Assembly: GCA_023954355.1 (NCBI GenBank)
Contig: JAMLID010000011.1
Coordinates: forward strand, 1-64,000
DNA length: 64,000 bases
Source of the DNA: Oligoflexia bacterium
Lineage (GTDB): Bacteria; Bdellovibrionota; UBA1018; CAIPTA01
Direction of reading: 5' to 3'
Position numbers and translations under genes: made by a program. The number at the start of each line of letters is the position of its first letter. Within the stretch, counting starts at the first letter, position 1. This document shows, one piece after another, positions 37,767 through 46,504 of this stretch. Under the pieces are notes generated by a model. That model saw nothing but the letters and a program-made list of their open reading frames with translations, was not told where the DNA came from and searched no databases.

Positions 37767-38080
37767 ATTTTGCTCTCTTCTTCAACAAAAACCGTGTTCA
37801 CAATGACTCGTAAGTTAAAGTAATTGATTAAGGTTAACCTTTCTCCGTATCTCTAATAAATTTTTATAAACACGCTGACGTTATTTATAAGCTTCTTTGG
37901 TAACTTCATTCGTGTTATTTATTTCTTTGATTTTTAAAAAATACCTTTTTTCTGATTCAATAATGATTGAACACGAATCCCGGCTCAACATAATTGAAAT
38001 CTTACAAAAGATTTTTTTACTTGAAAGAAAAAAGCTATTACAAAACTCAGACAGCAACATTAAGATTCCGATACGTATTT
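37767..38080 (+). other. Intergenic stretch (314 bp) with inverted repeats
   Basis: No convincing gene is seen. A 9-base perfect inverted repeat (ATTCGTGTT at 37908-37916, AACACGAAT at 37970-37978) overlaps a small hairpin, TTCAAT-AATG-ATTGAA at 37956-37971. An in-frame TTG at 37994 could extend the PilZ protein by 29 residues, and a 48-codon frame at 37963-38109 overlaps its start. The region probably carries the PilZ gene promoter, but I find no clear -35/-10 pair. Confidence 0.4.
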
Positions 38081-38878
38081 ATGCCAAACTCAGAAGCAAG
38101 AAATCCTAGATCTATAACTTTTCTTGCTTACGTACTTTGGTCTTTTCCACTTACCTATATTTTACTTTTAGGTGCTTTTTATAATTTGCCATTTACACGA
38201 ATTGCCGGTTTGTTCTTTTCATTCGCTCATATTTTTCATTCTATTATCGCTATAGCAACTGGATTCGCTCTTTATAGAATGAAGCCTTATGCTTGGCATT
38301 TCTTTGTTTTTAATGCAGTACTTATGTTTGCCGAGCAGTTCTATGTTGCTTATCGCTATGCCGAAAATCACGTAGTAGAAATACCTCTAGTGTTTATGAA
38401 TTTAGTCATTTTAGGATCTTTATTACTTGTGAAGCTAGAACTAAGAGTCCCTTATTTTAATCCTAAAATTGCCTGGTGGGAAGTTGATCCTAGATACAAA
38501 ATTTCAGTTCCCGTACAGATGACAAGCTCTGATCACCTTTATAAAGGCGATGTTATGGACATTAGTGCCTCAGGTTGCTTTATTAAAACCAAAGACCCCT
38601 TGAAGGTTGATCAAGTAATCCAAGTTAAGTTTTCTTTATTCGATCATAAATTTGATTGTCGTGGCCGCGTAGTTTGGAGAACAGATACTGGAGTAACTCA
38701 TCCAAAAGGCATTGGATTAAAATTTATTGATCTAGAAAAACCCACACAACAAACATTAAAAGACACAGTAAAAAAACTAAAAAACCTTTCTAAAAAATAC
38801 CAAAGCCTTAGAGCAGAGCAAAAAGCGACTAATTTTGAGAAAAAGGTCCAGGCGTTAATCACAGAGAGAAAGAGTTGA
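38081..38878 (+). CDS. Membrane-anchored PilZ domain protein
   Basis: The ATG at 38081 gives 265 aa; an in-frame TTG at 37994 is an alternative, and neither has a clear ribosome binding site. Four hydrophobic helices fill about residues 12-118, followed by a PilZ domain at about 135-220. The D-I-S-A-S-G block (160-165) is intact, but the R-x-x-x-R motif reads R-Y-K-I-S, losing the second arginine that normally contacts cyclic di-GMP. The C-terminal 35 residues are lysine-rich and probably coiled coil. It may sense c-di-GMP weakly or act by protein contact only. Confidence 0.82.
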   Translation: MPNSEARNPRSITFLAYVLWSFPLTYILLLGAFYNLPFTRIAGLFFSFAHIFHSIIAIATGFALYRMKPYAWHFFVFNAVLMFAEQFYVAYRYAENHVVEIPLVFMNLVILGSLLLVKLELRVPYFNPKIAWWEVDPRYKISVPVQMTSSDHLYKGDVMDISASGCFIKTKDPLKVDQVIQVKFSLFDHKFDCRGRVVWRTDTGVTHPKGIGLKFIDLEKPTQQTLKDTVKKLKNLSKKYQSLRAEQKATNFEKKVQALITERKS

Positions 38879-38910
38879 TCACATCTTAGGAATCTATTAC
38901 GATTCTAGGT

Positions 38911-39672
38911 ATGAAAAAATATGCTTATTTGTTCCTTTTTTGTCTGCTCGTAAGTTGCTCAACAACAGGAAATGTTTCTAAGCAGAGCCAAAATGAAAAA
39001 AAAGGCGATATTTACCTAAATGCTGGCACTGATGCATTATATGCTGGCAATTATACTGAGGCTTTAAGAAGCCTTATCAAGGCAACAGAATATCTAAAAA
39101 CCTCTGCTGCCGCATGGACAAACCTTGGCCTTGCATATGCTGCAAAGGAACAATTAGATAAAGCCAAAGATTGCTGGGAGAAGGCCATCCGTTTTGAACC
39201 TGGATATGCCGACGCAAAATTTAATCTTGGAAGCTTGGCGCTTCAGCAATCTCGGTACATAGAAGCTGAAAAACACTTTCAAGACCTTAGCAGCAATTTA
39301 ATGTATGAAAAACAAGACCAAGTACATTATCAATTAGCTCTTCTATATAAAAAAATGGGACGGCGCTTACAAACAGAGCAACAACTTCGATTAGCCACTA
39401 AGACTAATTCTCAAAATTGCAAAGCTTGGCATGACCTAGGAGAAGTACAAGAAGAAAAAGGCGACCTACGAGCAGCTCTTCAGTCTTTTCAGAACTCTAT
39501 TAAAGGGCTATGTTTTAAAAACCCTAAAGCACACTATGAAATTGGCTCTCTCTACGTAAAATTTCGTGATATGCCAATGGCTAGAGCAAAAATGTTAGAC
39601 ATCATCCAGCTTTTTCCTGAAAGTGAATGGGCTAAAAAAGCAGAAATAACGCTAAACTTAATAAGAGAATAA
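38911..39672 (+). CDS. TPR-repeat lipoprotein (PilF/PilW-like)
   Basis: The protein is 253 aa with a type II signal peptide: MKKYAYLFLFCLLVSC, lipobox L-V-S-C with Cys16. Four to five tetratricopeptide units follow, for example AAWTNLGLAYAAKEQLDKA and ADAKFNLGSLALQQSRYIEA. Outer-membrane TPR lipoproteins of this kind help assemble type IV pilus secretins. The PilP-PilQ genes 22-25 kb to the right make that plausible, but no direct link is visible. It lies 13 bases before the RodZ-like gene, so the two are co-transcribed. Confidence 0.85.
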   Translation: MKKYAYLFLFCLLVSCSTTGNVSKQSQNEKKGDIYLNAGTDALYAGNYTEALRSLIKATEYLKTSAAAWTNLGLAYAAKEQLDKAKDCWEKAIRFEPGYADAKFNLGSLALQQSRYIEAEKHFQDLSSNLMYEKQDQVHYQLALLYKKMGRRLQTEQQLRLATKTNSQNCKAWHDLGEVQEEKGDLRAALQSFQNSIKGLCFKNPKAHYEIGSLYVKFRDMPMARAKMLDIIQLFPESEWAKKAEITLNLIRE

Positions 39673-39685
39673 GAGGCTAGGTAAA

Positions 39686-40786
39686 GTGGAACAGCAAGAA
39701 ACGCAAGAAAGTTTAGGCGAATATTTAAAACGCTCTAGATCTGAAAAAAATATCTCTACAGAACAAGTAGCATACGCAACTAGAATCAGCCTGCGCATGC
39801 TACGTGCTTTAGAAGAAAACGATCACACTGTATTGCCCGCGCCCACATTCGTTAGAGGCTATCTTCAGGCATATGCCAAATATGTAAGCTTAGATTCACA
39901 AGATTTACTTCTAAGATATCAACACCACTTAGCTACTAGTCCGCATGCAAAGAAAAGCCCCTTAAAGTCTCACTATTTATTTGTACGTGAAAGATACCAA
40001 GAAAAAAGACGACTACTGATGGTTCTTGTTTTGTTTTCAGCCATGCTTGCAGTAGCAGGAACCTATTTCTACCTAAAATCAAAACGAGAGAAAATGAAAC
40101 GGCTCGCAATAACAGCCGAAAAAATTGAATCTCAACCTGTAAAAGAAGATATAGCACAAACAACAGCAACTAAGACTGAAGAAGCTACAAAAGCAGCAAC
40201 CACTACTGTAAAAGAAGATAAGCCAATTACTACAGCGACTACTAGCCCTAGCATTCAAACAACTACTAAAGTTGAAACAAAAAGTCCCACGATCGCAACT
40301 ACAACAGCTACAGCACCAGCGAGCAGCACGAAAACAGTAACTGAAGCTGCAACTTCAAGCGCAACAGCAACAGAAAGAGATAATACTCCAAAAACATATA
40401 ACCTATTACTGCAAGCACAAGAAGATGTGTGGTTACGCTATCAAACTGATACCGATGAAATCAAAGACCTAACCCTTCGCCAAGGAAAAGGTCTTATGCT
40501 TCGCGCCGACCAAGTAATTAAGATCTTCTCCGGAAACTTAGGTGCGTTAAAAGCGAAAATGAATGGGTCAGAGCTAGATACCTTAATGAAAGATAAGCGC
40601 TCTAAAAGCGTTGTACTGCCCGAAGAACAGGCACCGAACTTCTCGCTACCGCTCTTTCCACAAAAAGAAACTAGCGACACTACACAAACAACCACTAGTC
40701 CAATAGCACCTACGACAAGTAGCGATACTTCAAGCAATTTGCCACCTCCAAAATCACCATCAATTGACCCGACGCAAAATAATTAA
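39686..40786 (+). CDS. RodZ-like helix-turn-helix membrane protein (DUF4115)
   Basis: The GTG start gives 366 aa. Residues 8-75 form a cytoplasmic HTH (LGEYLKRSRSEKNISTEQVA and APTFVRGYLQAYAKYV), residues about 112-131 are a membrane helix after a basic patch, then comes a Thr/Ala-rich linker (about 150-230) and the DUF4115 domain (about 235-300, EDVWLRYQTD to LTLRQGKGLML). The Thr/Pro-rich tail is low complexity. RodZ proteins link MreB to the cell wall machinery. The architecture is clear; a cell-shape role is family knowledge. Confidence 0.85.
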   Translation: MEQQETQESLGEYLKRSRSEKNISTEQVAYATRISLRMLRALEENDHTVLPAPTFVRGYLQAYAKYVSLDSQDLLLRYQHHLATSPHAKKSPLKSHYLFVRERYQEKRRLLMVLVLFSAMLAVAGTYFYLKSKREKMKRLAITAEKIESQPVKEDIAQTTATKTEEATKAATTTVKEDKPITTATTSPSIQTTTKVETKSPTIATTTATAPASSTKTVTEAATSSATATERDNTPKTYNLLLQAQEDVWLRYQTDTDEIKDLTLRQGKGLMLRADQVIKIFSGNLGALKAKMNGSELDTLMKDKRSKSVVLPEEQAPNFSLPLFPQKETSDTTQTTTSPIAPTTSSDTSSNLPPPKSPSIDPTQNN

Positions 40787-41087
40787 TGGCGTGTGATAAA
40801 ATGAAATCAAAAATTTTCTTACATTTTATCTAGTTCTTGACATGCTTCTCTAACACATTTTTATCCACAGAATGTAAGGTTTTATCCACAAATACAAGTA
40901 CTTGAAATTATTGGATTATTTTTTTTCCCTTCTCGCTTATCCACAAAATTTATGTATTTTGAAGAGTATTTCTCGGCTCTGTCGACGATAATATAAACAA
41001 ATTTCTTTGTTAGATCTTTGTTAAGCCTTTATTTAAAAGCGTTTAGGAGAAACCATCAACAAATTCTAATTATAAATAAAACAGAAC
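40787..41087. other. Intergenic stretch (301 bp), AT-rich, with a DnaA-box cluster
   Basis: This space separates the convergent rodZ-like and lptF genes. It is AT-rich, with an A/T tract at 40912-40927, and carries the DnaA boxes described separately. I find no gene and no strong terminator for either neighbour. A TTGACA at 40837-40842 has no convincing -10 at the right distance. Confidence 0.6.
40861..40945 (+). promoter_or_regulatory. Cluster of three perfect DnaA boxes
   Basis: TTATCCACA, the consensus high-affinity DnaA box, occurs at 40861-40869, 40882-40890 and 40937-40945, all in the same orientation. The first two starts are 21 bases apart (two helical turns). A rough expectation for this 9-mer over both strands of the window is about one copy, so three in 85 bases is unlikely by chance. 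One more copy lies inside pepA (43818-43826). dnaA, dnaN and rpmH are not nearby, so a DnaA-titrating site or an origin elsewhere than dnaA are both possible. Confidence 0.7.
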
Positions 41088-42272
41088 TTACCTACTTACA
41101 CGCCTTATAGTGAAAATCGCCACTATTGCGAGTATCACATTCGACCACCACATTCCTATTAGCGCCGAAACTTTGCCTTCACTAGCTAAATTATGTCCAA
41201 GAGAATAAAGCATCCAATAAACCATCAACACCAAAATACAGAGCAGAAATGAACTTGATCGAACGGTCCTTGTTCGTATTACTCCAAAACCGACACCTAA
41301 AATGGAAAATATCAAACATGAAAAAGATAAGGCATAACGCTTCCAGTACTCCACACCGTAGTTAATATAATCTAACCGCCACATTGGGTTCATCTTCTCC
41401 AGTGTAGTCCCCTGTGCCATTACTTCATCTAATTCATCCAAACGTTTTTTAAGTACAGAAATATCCATTGTTTTAGGTACGTCTACACCGATCACCTTAG
41501 CTGTTTCTATACGCAAAAATATATCGTAAATTTTAAAATTTGTTTGTTCGTAAAGCTCTTTCTCAGGCGTGCTTCTATTCAAACTACCATCGAAAAGCCG
41601 TAGAATTAATCCAGGCGTACCATCACCGTCTCTAAGATCATTTATAATTTTTCCTGATTTAGCTACGATCGTAATTGGCGGACCGCTCTTACTTTCATCA
41701 TAGATCAAAACGTTATACATAATATTCTGTCTTGTATTTACTTTGTTTGCATAAACCACCAAATCAAAGAAGCCTTCCGTAAATGTCCCTTCATGAATAG
41801 TAGCAATTGCTTTCGTATTACTAATTCTAAATAGTTCATACCGAAACATTTTACTTCCATAAGGCACGAAATATAAATTACAGAACAATGTTACCAATGA
41901 AAGTACAGTGCCTAAAAAAACTACTGGTACCATCATTTTATAAATAGATAGCCCTGCAGACCTCATAGCTAAAATTTCACTATCTGTTGATAGTCTACCC
42001 ATACCCAGTAGTACGGCTAATAAAAATGCTATCGGCAAAATTACTGGTGTAAACGTAAGAGACAAATAAGACAAAAGATAAAGAATTGATCCACCAGAAA
42101 CGTTGTGAATAATAAAAAAATCAGACAGCTTAACCACCTGGAACATCATTAATACAAATAGAAAGAATAAAGCCGCTCCTAAAAAGGGCTTAGACACTTC
42201 CATAAAAATATATTGATAAATCACCCATGGCTGACGAACGATCTGCTTTGGAAGAATATTCTTAATACGCAT
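41088..42272 (-). CDS. LptF/LptG family lipopolysaccharide export permease
   Basis: The protein is 394 aa with six hydrophobic helices, three before and three after a central periplasmic beta-jellyroll region (about 140-300). The start IYQYIFMEVSKPFLGA and SDSEILAMRSAGLS-like segment (LSTDSEILAMRSAGLS) are the YjgP/YjgQ signature. It works with LptB and partners to lift lipopolysaccharide out of the inner membrane. It is closest to LptF by its start. It overlaps the sugar-phosphate transferase gene upstream by 11 bases; the other LPT genes are not in the window. Confidence 0.9.
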   Translation of the reverse strand: MRIKNILPKQIVRQPWVIYQYIFMEVSKPFLGAALFFLFVLMMFQVVKLSDFFIIHNVSGGSILYLLSYLSLTFTPVILPIAFLLAVLLGMGRLSTDSEILAMRSAGLSIYKMMVPVVFLGTVLSLVTLFCNLYFVPYGSKMFRYELFRISNTKAIATIHEGTFTEGFFDLVVYANKVNTRQNIMYNVLIYDESKSGPPITIVAKSGKIINDLRDGDGTPGLILRLFDGSLNRSTPEKELYEQTNFKIYDIFLRIETAKVIGVDVPKTMDISVLKKRLDELDEVMAQGTTLEKMNPMWRLDYINYGVEYWKRYALSFSCLIFSILGVGFGVIRTRTVRSSSFLLCILVLMVYWMLYSLGHNLASEGKVSALIGMWWSNVILAIVAIFTIRRVSR

Positions 42273-43683
42273 TTTTATTCACGAATCCGCGCAGCGGAGT
42301 TAATAGTAAAATCTTCAAATCAAGCCAGATGGACCAGTTTCGAATATAGTATAAATCTGACTCTATTCTTCCATCTAATCCGGTATCACCTCGCCAACCG
42401 TTTATCTGAGCCCACCCTGTGATTCCACCTTTCACCTTATGACGAAGCATATATTTAGGAACACTTTTCCTAAAATTCTTCACAAACTCTGGTCGCTCGG
42501 GCCTTGGGCCAACCAAAGACATATCACCAAAAAGCACATTAAAAAATTGAGGCAATTCATCTAAACTTGTGGCTCTAAGAATTTTGCCGAGACGAGTTTT
42601 TCTATCGTCATCTTTTTTCGCCCAAACGGCTCCAGTTTCCTTTTCAGCACCTACTTTCATGGACCGAAACTTCCACATCTTAAACTCACTCCCATCTAAA
42701 CTCATTCGCACTTGCCCATAAAGAATCGGTCCACGGCTAGTTAGCTTTACCAATATAGCGATCAATAAAAATAGAGGAGAAAATAGCAAAATTGCCAATA
42801 GTGACCCTAGCACATCTAAAACACGTTTTAGAGCCATTCCTAGAGGATCAATCGGTGATTCGTTTAGCGCGACTACAGGAATTTGATCAAAATCTTCAAC
42901 ACTACAGCCTAGAGTAATATATTCATACAAATCAGGAACCAATAAAACATTGATTGTCGTCGCATCTAATTCTTTAAGCAGAGAATTCTGTAATGATGAT
43001 TCGCTTCTAGGTAATGCAATTACAATATGATCGATAGAGTTTTGTTCTAAGATTTTTTCTAAATCTGAATAGCTTCCTAAGTGAGTAGCTTTTGAATCTG
43101 TCTTTTCTCCCAGATAACCAATAATTTTTGCACCAAGCTCTGGCATTTTTTTTAATTTCCAAATCACACCTTCTGCAGACGAGCCTGATCCAATAATTAG
43201 AACCTTTTGCTCGCGAACTCCCTGAGCAACTAATCTTCGTAAAATATTTCGTAGAATCATCCTTGTTGAAACTAAATAAACTAACGAAAGAATCCCAAAA
43301 TATACGATCACCACCCGCGAATAACGATACTCAGCAACTATTGAGGTAATCGCCACAAAAATGGCTACGGTGAAAAACTGAGCCTTAATAGTATTGTAAA
43401 ATTCTGCGGTGCGTCTTCTGATTTTACTACTTCCATATGCTCGAAAATACGAAAAGCAGACCAACCAAAGCAAAACTACCGGAACAACCAAAGATACATA
43501 ACGAGAAAAGGGAGGAACCCCTTTAGTAACGGGAATAATTTGTGTATAAAAACGAAGATAATACGCAAGTAGCCATGATGCCACCAACCCGATAGAGTCG
43601 GTAACCATTAAAAAACTTCCGAAAACTTGGTTGTATCGTCTAAGCACTGCATACAGTTTATTTTCGCGCGAGCAAACAGTCAA
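42262..43683 (-). CDS. Undecaprenyl-phosphate sugar phosphotransferase (WcaJ-like)
   Basis: The protein is 473 aa with four N-terminal helices, a Rossmann-like domain (KVLIIGSGSSAEGVIWKLK near 160), a fifth helix near 285-310 and the catalytic domain KRVLDVLGSLLAI, FKMWKFRSMKVGAE, LRATSLDELPQFFNV and VGPRPERPEFV. The C-terminal WAQINGWRGDTGLDGRIE is typical of undecaprenyl-phosphate glucose phosphotransferases. It is the second initiating transferase in the window, here next to lptF rather than in the main island. Its start codon lies exactly opposite an upstream ATG of pepA. Confidence 0.92.
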   Translation of the reverse strand: MTVCSRENKLYAVLRRYNQVFGSFLMVTDSIGLVASWLLAYYLRFYTQIIPVTKGVPPFSRYVSLVVPVVLLWLVCFSYFRAYGSSKIRRRTAEFYNTIKAQFFTVAIFVAITSIVAEYRYSRVVIVYFGILSLVYLVSTRMILRNILRRLVAQGVREQKVLIIGSGSSAEGVIWKLKKMPELGAKIIGYLGEKTDSKATHLGSYSDLEKILEQNSIDHIVIALPRSESSLQNSLLKELDATTINVLLVPDLYEYITLGCSVEDFDQIPVVALNESPIDPLGMALKRVLDVLGSLLAILLFSPLFLLIAILVKLTSRGPILYGQVRMSLDGSEFKMWKFRSMKVGAEKETGAVWAKKDDDRKTRLGKILRATSLDELPQFFNVLFGDMSLVGPRPERPEFVKNFRKSVPKYMLRHKVKGGITGWAQINGWRGDTGLDGRIESDLYYIRNWSIWLDLKILLLTPLRGFVNKNAY

Positions 43684-43697
43684 TGAAAGGAACGCAT

Positions 43698-45191
43698 ATG
43701 AAAATCCATGCTAAAGCAAACTTTAATAACGCTACCGAGAACACTCATATCATCGGAGTATTTAGCGCGGATGGGAAAACTAAATTCAGTACGACTCACG
43801 ACGAATTTGACGACTTTTTATCCACATTACACGAACAAGGCGTATTTCAAGCTAAAAAGGCGCAAGTATACTTCGTACGTGCTCTTGATGATGCTTCCCC
43901 AAATTTACTTTTTGCTGGATTAGGCAAAGCAACAGAATGCACAGGAGAAAGCTTAAGAAGCCTCGGTGCCTTATTAGCAAAAAAGCTAGAGAGCGAGAAA
44001 ATATCTGCCGCAGCCCTAGATTTAAGTTCATTCCTAATAAAGGGAATGGATAAAAAATTAAATACAGAAGCTGTAGCGCAATGCTTAGCTGAGGGTGCTC
44101 TTCTTTCTGCTTATAAATTCGATCATTACCAATCAGAGAAAAAACCTTTCAAGTTAGAAAATGTTTTTTTCTACTCTGATAAAAAAGGCCAAAATGCTAC
44201 AAAAAATGCGATCGCTCAGGCTGAAATTTGTGCAGATTCTGTATTCATCGCTAGAGATTTATCAAACGAGCCGGGCTCTCACTTAACACCCATGGAATTA
44301 GCTAAACGCACACAGCAGTTTGCTAAAAAATATCATTTGAGCTGCAAAATTTTAGATAAAAAAACATTAGAAAAAGAAAAAATGGGAGCACTCTTAGGTG
44401 TTGGCCAAGGTTCTACTAACCCACCTTGCTTAATTGTTCTTGAACACAAACCAAAAGGAGCGAAGAAAAAAATAGCTCTTGTAGGTAAAGCTGTAACCTT
44501 TGATAGTGGTGGTATATCAATAAAGCCAGGCCAAGGAATGGAAGACATGAAGCATGATATGAGCGGTGGGGCTGATGTTATTGCAGCAACAATTCTTGCA
44601 GCTCGCTCTAAATGCAAAAATCATATTCTCTGTGTTGTTCCTGCAGCTGAAAATATGCCTGATGGGAATGCGATTGTTCCATCAACAGTTTTAAAAACAA
44701 GAAATGGAAAAACAATCGAAGTACAAAATACCGATGCAGAAGGACGATTAATTCTTTCAGATGCCCTAGACTATGCACAAGACACAAAATTAGATGCGAT
44801 AGTTGATGTCGCTACTTTAACTGGTGCAGTAGTTCTTGCGCTCTCAAGTGTTGCTGCTGGGTTAATGGGTAACGACCCCGCTACTTTAGAAAAATTTAAG
44901 AAATGTGCAGAAGAAACAGAAGAACGCTTTGTAGAGCTTCCTATTTTCCAAGAGTATATAGACGACATTAAAAGTAAAGTGGCCGATATTAAAAATATAG
45001 GTGGAGATAGAGGCGCCGGCTCACAAAAAGCTGGGGCTTTCTTAAAAGAATTTATTAAAGATGGAAATAAGTGGATTCACTTAGATATTGCTGGGACCGC
45101 CTGGAGCAATGGTAAGTCTCCCTACAATCCTGCCTATGGTGCAACAGGACACTCAGTAAGAACTTTGGCAAAATTTGCCATGACCTTATAG
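43698..45191 (+). CDS. pepA: Leucyl aminopeptidase (cytosol aminopeptidase, M17)
   Basis: An ATG at 43698 is preferred over 43683: it has AAAGGA 6-7 bases upstream and avoids overlap with the divergent gene. The product is 497 aa. The C-terminal catalytic domain has VGKAVTFDSGGISIKPG, the M17 signature NTDAEGRL and AFLKEF, which hold the two-zinc site. Leucyl aminopeptidases release N-terminal residues from peptides. It begins a plus-strand run with asnS and trmL, 7 bases before asnS. Confidence 0.95.
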   Translation: MKIHAKANFNNATENTHIIGVFSADGKTKFSTTHDEFDDFLSTLHEQGVFQAKKAQVYFVRALDDASPNLLFAGLGKATECTGESLRSLGALLAKKLESEKISAAALDLSSFLIKGMDKKLNTEAVAQCLAEGALLSAYKFDHYQSEKKPFKLENVFFYSDKKGQNATKNAIAQAEICADSVFIARDLSNEPGSHLTPMELAKRTQQFAKKYHLSCKILDKKTLEKEKMGALLGVGQGSTNPPCLIVLEHKPKGAKKKIALVGKAVTFDSGGISIKPGQGMEDMKHDMSGGADVIAATILAARSKCKNHILCVVPAAENMPDGNAIVPSTVLKTRNGKTIEVQNTDAEGRLILSDALDYAQDTKLDAIVDVATLTGAVVLALSSVAAGLMGNDPATLEKFKKCAEETEERFVELPIFQEYIDDIKSKVADIKNIGGDRGAGSQKAGAFLKEFIKDGNKWIHLDIAGTAWSNGKSPYNPAYGATGHSVRTLAKFAMTL

Positions 45192-45198
45192 GATTTTT

Positions 45199-46503
45199 AT
45201 GAAAACGATTCGTATTTCAGAAGCAAAAAACTTTGTAGGTGAAACCGTACAACTCAAGGGCTGGGTTTATAATCATCGCTCTTCAGGAAAAGTTCGTTTC
45301 ATAGAGTTAAGAGATGGCTCTACAGAGACAATTCAATGTGTTGTTTTTAACGGTACCTGTGATGAGGCAAGCTTCAATCTATCCGCAGAAATCACCCAAG
45401 AAAGCGCGATGATAATTACTGGACTCGTAAAAGCTCATCCTAAAAAAGAAGGTGTCTACGAGCTTGATGTGCATAAATTAGAGCTCATTCAAAAGGCAGA
45501 AGCAAATTATCCAATTTCTCATAAAGAACATGGGCCAGAATTTTTGATGCAGAATCGACACCTTTGGTTGCGCACACCTAGACAAGTTGCTATTGCCCGC
45601 ACTAGAGCAAGTATTATTAAATCTATTCGAGATTTTTTTGATTCTCGCGATTTCGTCTTAATGGATGCGCCTATTTTGACTCCTTCTGCTTGTGAAGGCA
45701 CTTCTACGCTATTCGAAACAGAGTACTTTGAAGAAAAAGCCTATCTTAGCCAAAGTGGACAACTCTACGGAGAAGTCGGTGCCATGGCTTTTGGTCGCAC
45801 CTATGTATTTGGTCCAACGTTTAGAGCTGAAAAATCTAAAACGAGAAAGCACTTAACAGAATTTTGGATGGTCGAACCGGAAATCGCCTATTGGTCATTA
45901 GAAGAAAATATGACGTTAGGGGAAGAATTCGTAGTTCAAATTATGAAAGACGTTCTTTCTCGAAATAAGAAAGAGCTAACTATCTTACAAAGAGATATTC
46001 CTACACTCGAAAAAATTGCTGAAGGTGGATTCCCTCGTGTGCACTATAACGACTGTGTAGAAATGCTTAATAAGAATGGCCACACTTTCAAATGGGGAGA
46101 TGATTTTGGTGCTCCAGAAGAAACTAAAATTGGAAATCTTTTTGGAGATAAACCTGTTTGGATTCATCACTTTCCTAAAGATATTAAAAGCTTTTACTTT
46201 AAGAAAGACGCTGAAGATCCGCGCTACGCCCTCGGCTGTGACCTAATCGCTCCTCACGGCTGGGGAGAAATTATTGGTGGCGGCATCAGAGAAGAAAACT
46301 ACGAAACTCTTAAAAATGCCATTGTGGAACACAAATTGAATCTCGAAGACTATCAATGGTATCTAGATCTTCGTGCTTATGGATCTGTCCCCCATGGCGG
46401 CTTTGGCCTTGGACTTGAGCGTGCAGTTTCTTGGGTGTGTGGACTAGAGCATATTCGCGAAACCATAGCATTCCCAAGAATGCTCAACTACCTAAGACCG
46501 TAG
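45199..46503 (+). CDS. asnS: Asparagine--tRNA ligase
   Basis: The protein is 434 aa. The N-terminal OB-fold anticodon-binding domain covers about 15-100 (VQLKGWVYNHRSSGKVRF), followed by a class II catalytic core with motif 2 around FRAEKSKTRKHLTEFWMVE and motif 3 GGFGLGLERAV. GTSTLFETEYF and the FPR-type ending fit AsnRS rather than AspRS. With asnS present, the cell charges tRNA-Asn directly. It is followed after one base by trmL. Confidence 0.96.
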   Translation: MKTIRISEAKNFVGETVQLKGWVYNHRSSGKVRFIELRDGSTETIQCVVFNGTCDEASFNLSAEITQESAMIITGLVKAHPKKEGVYELDVHKLELIQKAEANYPISHKEHGPEFLMQNRHLWLRTPRQVAIARTRASIIKSIRDFFDSRDFVLMDAPILTPSACEGTSTLFETEYFEEKAYLSQSGQLYGEVGAMAFGRTYVFGPTFRAEKSKTRKHLTEFWMVEPEIAYWSLEENMTLGEEFVVQIMKDVLSRNKKELTILQRDIPTLEKIAEGGFPRVHYNDCVEMLNKNGHTFKWGDDFGAPEETKIGNLFGDKPVWIHHFPKDIKSFYFKKDAEDPRYALGCDLIAPHGWGEIIGGGIREENYETLKNAIVEHKLNLEDYQWYLDLRAYGSVPHGGFGLGLERAVSWVCGLEHIRETIAFPRMLNYLRP

Positions 46504-46504
46504 A

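Noticed and set aside
37963..38109. 48-codon open frame before the PilZ gene, considered as a YcaO substrate peptide
   Set aside because: It has no Cys and few Ser/Thr, no ribosome binding site, and overlaps the PilZ start by 29 bases; it is better read as out-of-frame sequence.
40787..41087. Calling this gap the chromosomal origin
   Set aside because: The DnaA boxes are real, but dnaA, dnaN and rpmH are absent and gene orientation does not switch around it in the way expected for an origin.
43683..43697. Upstream ATG for pepA
   Set aside because: It overlaps the start codon of the divergent transferase gene, while the ATG at 43698 has a proper AAAGGA site just before it.
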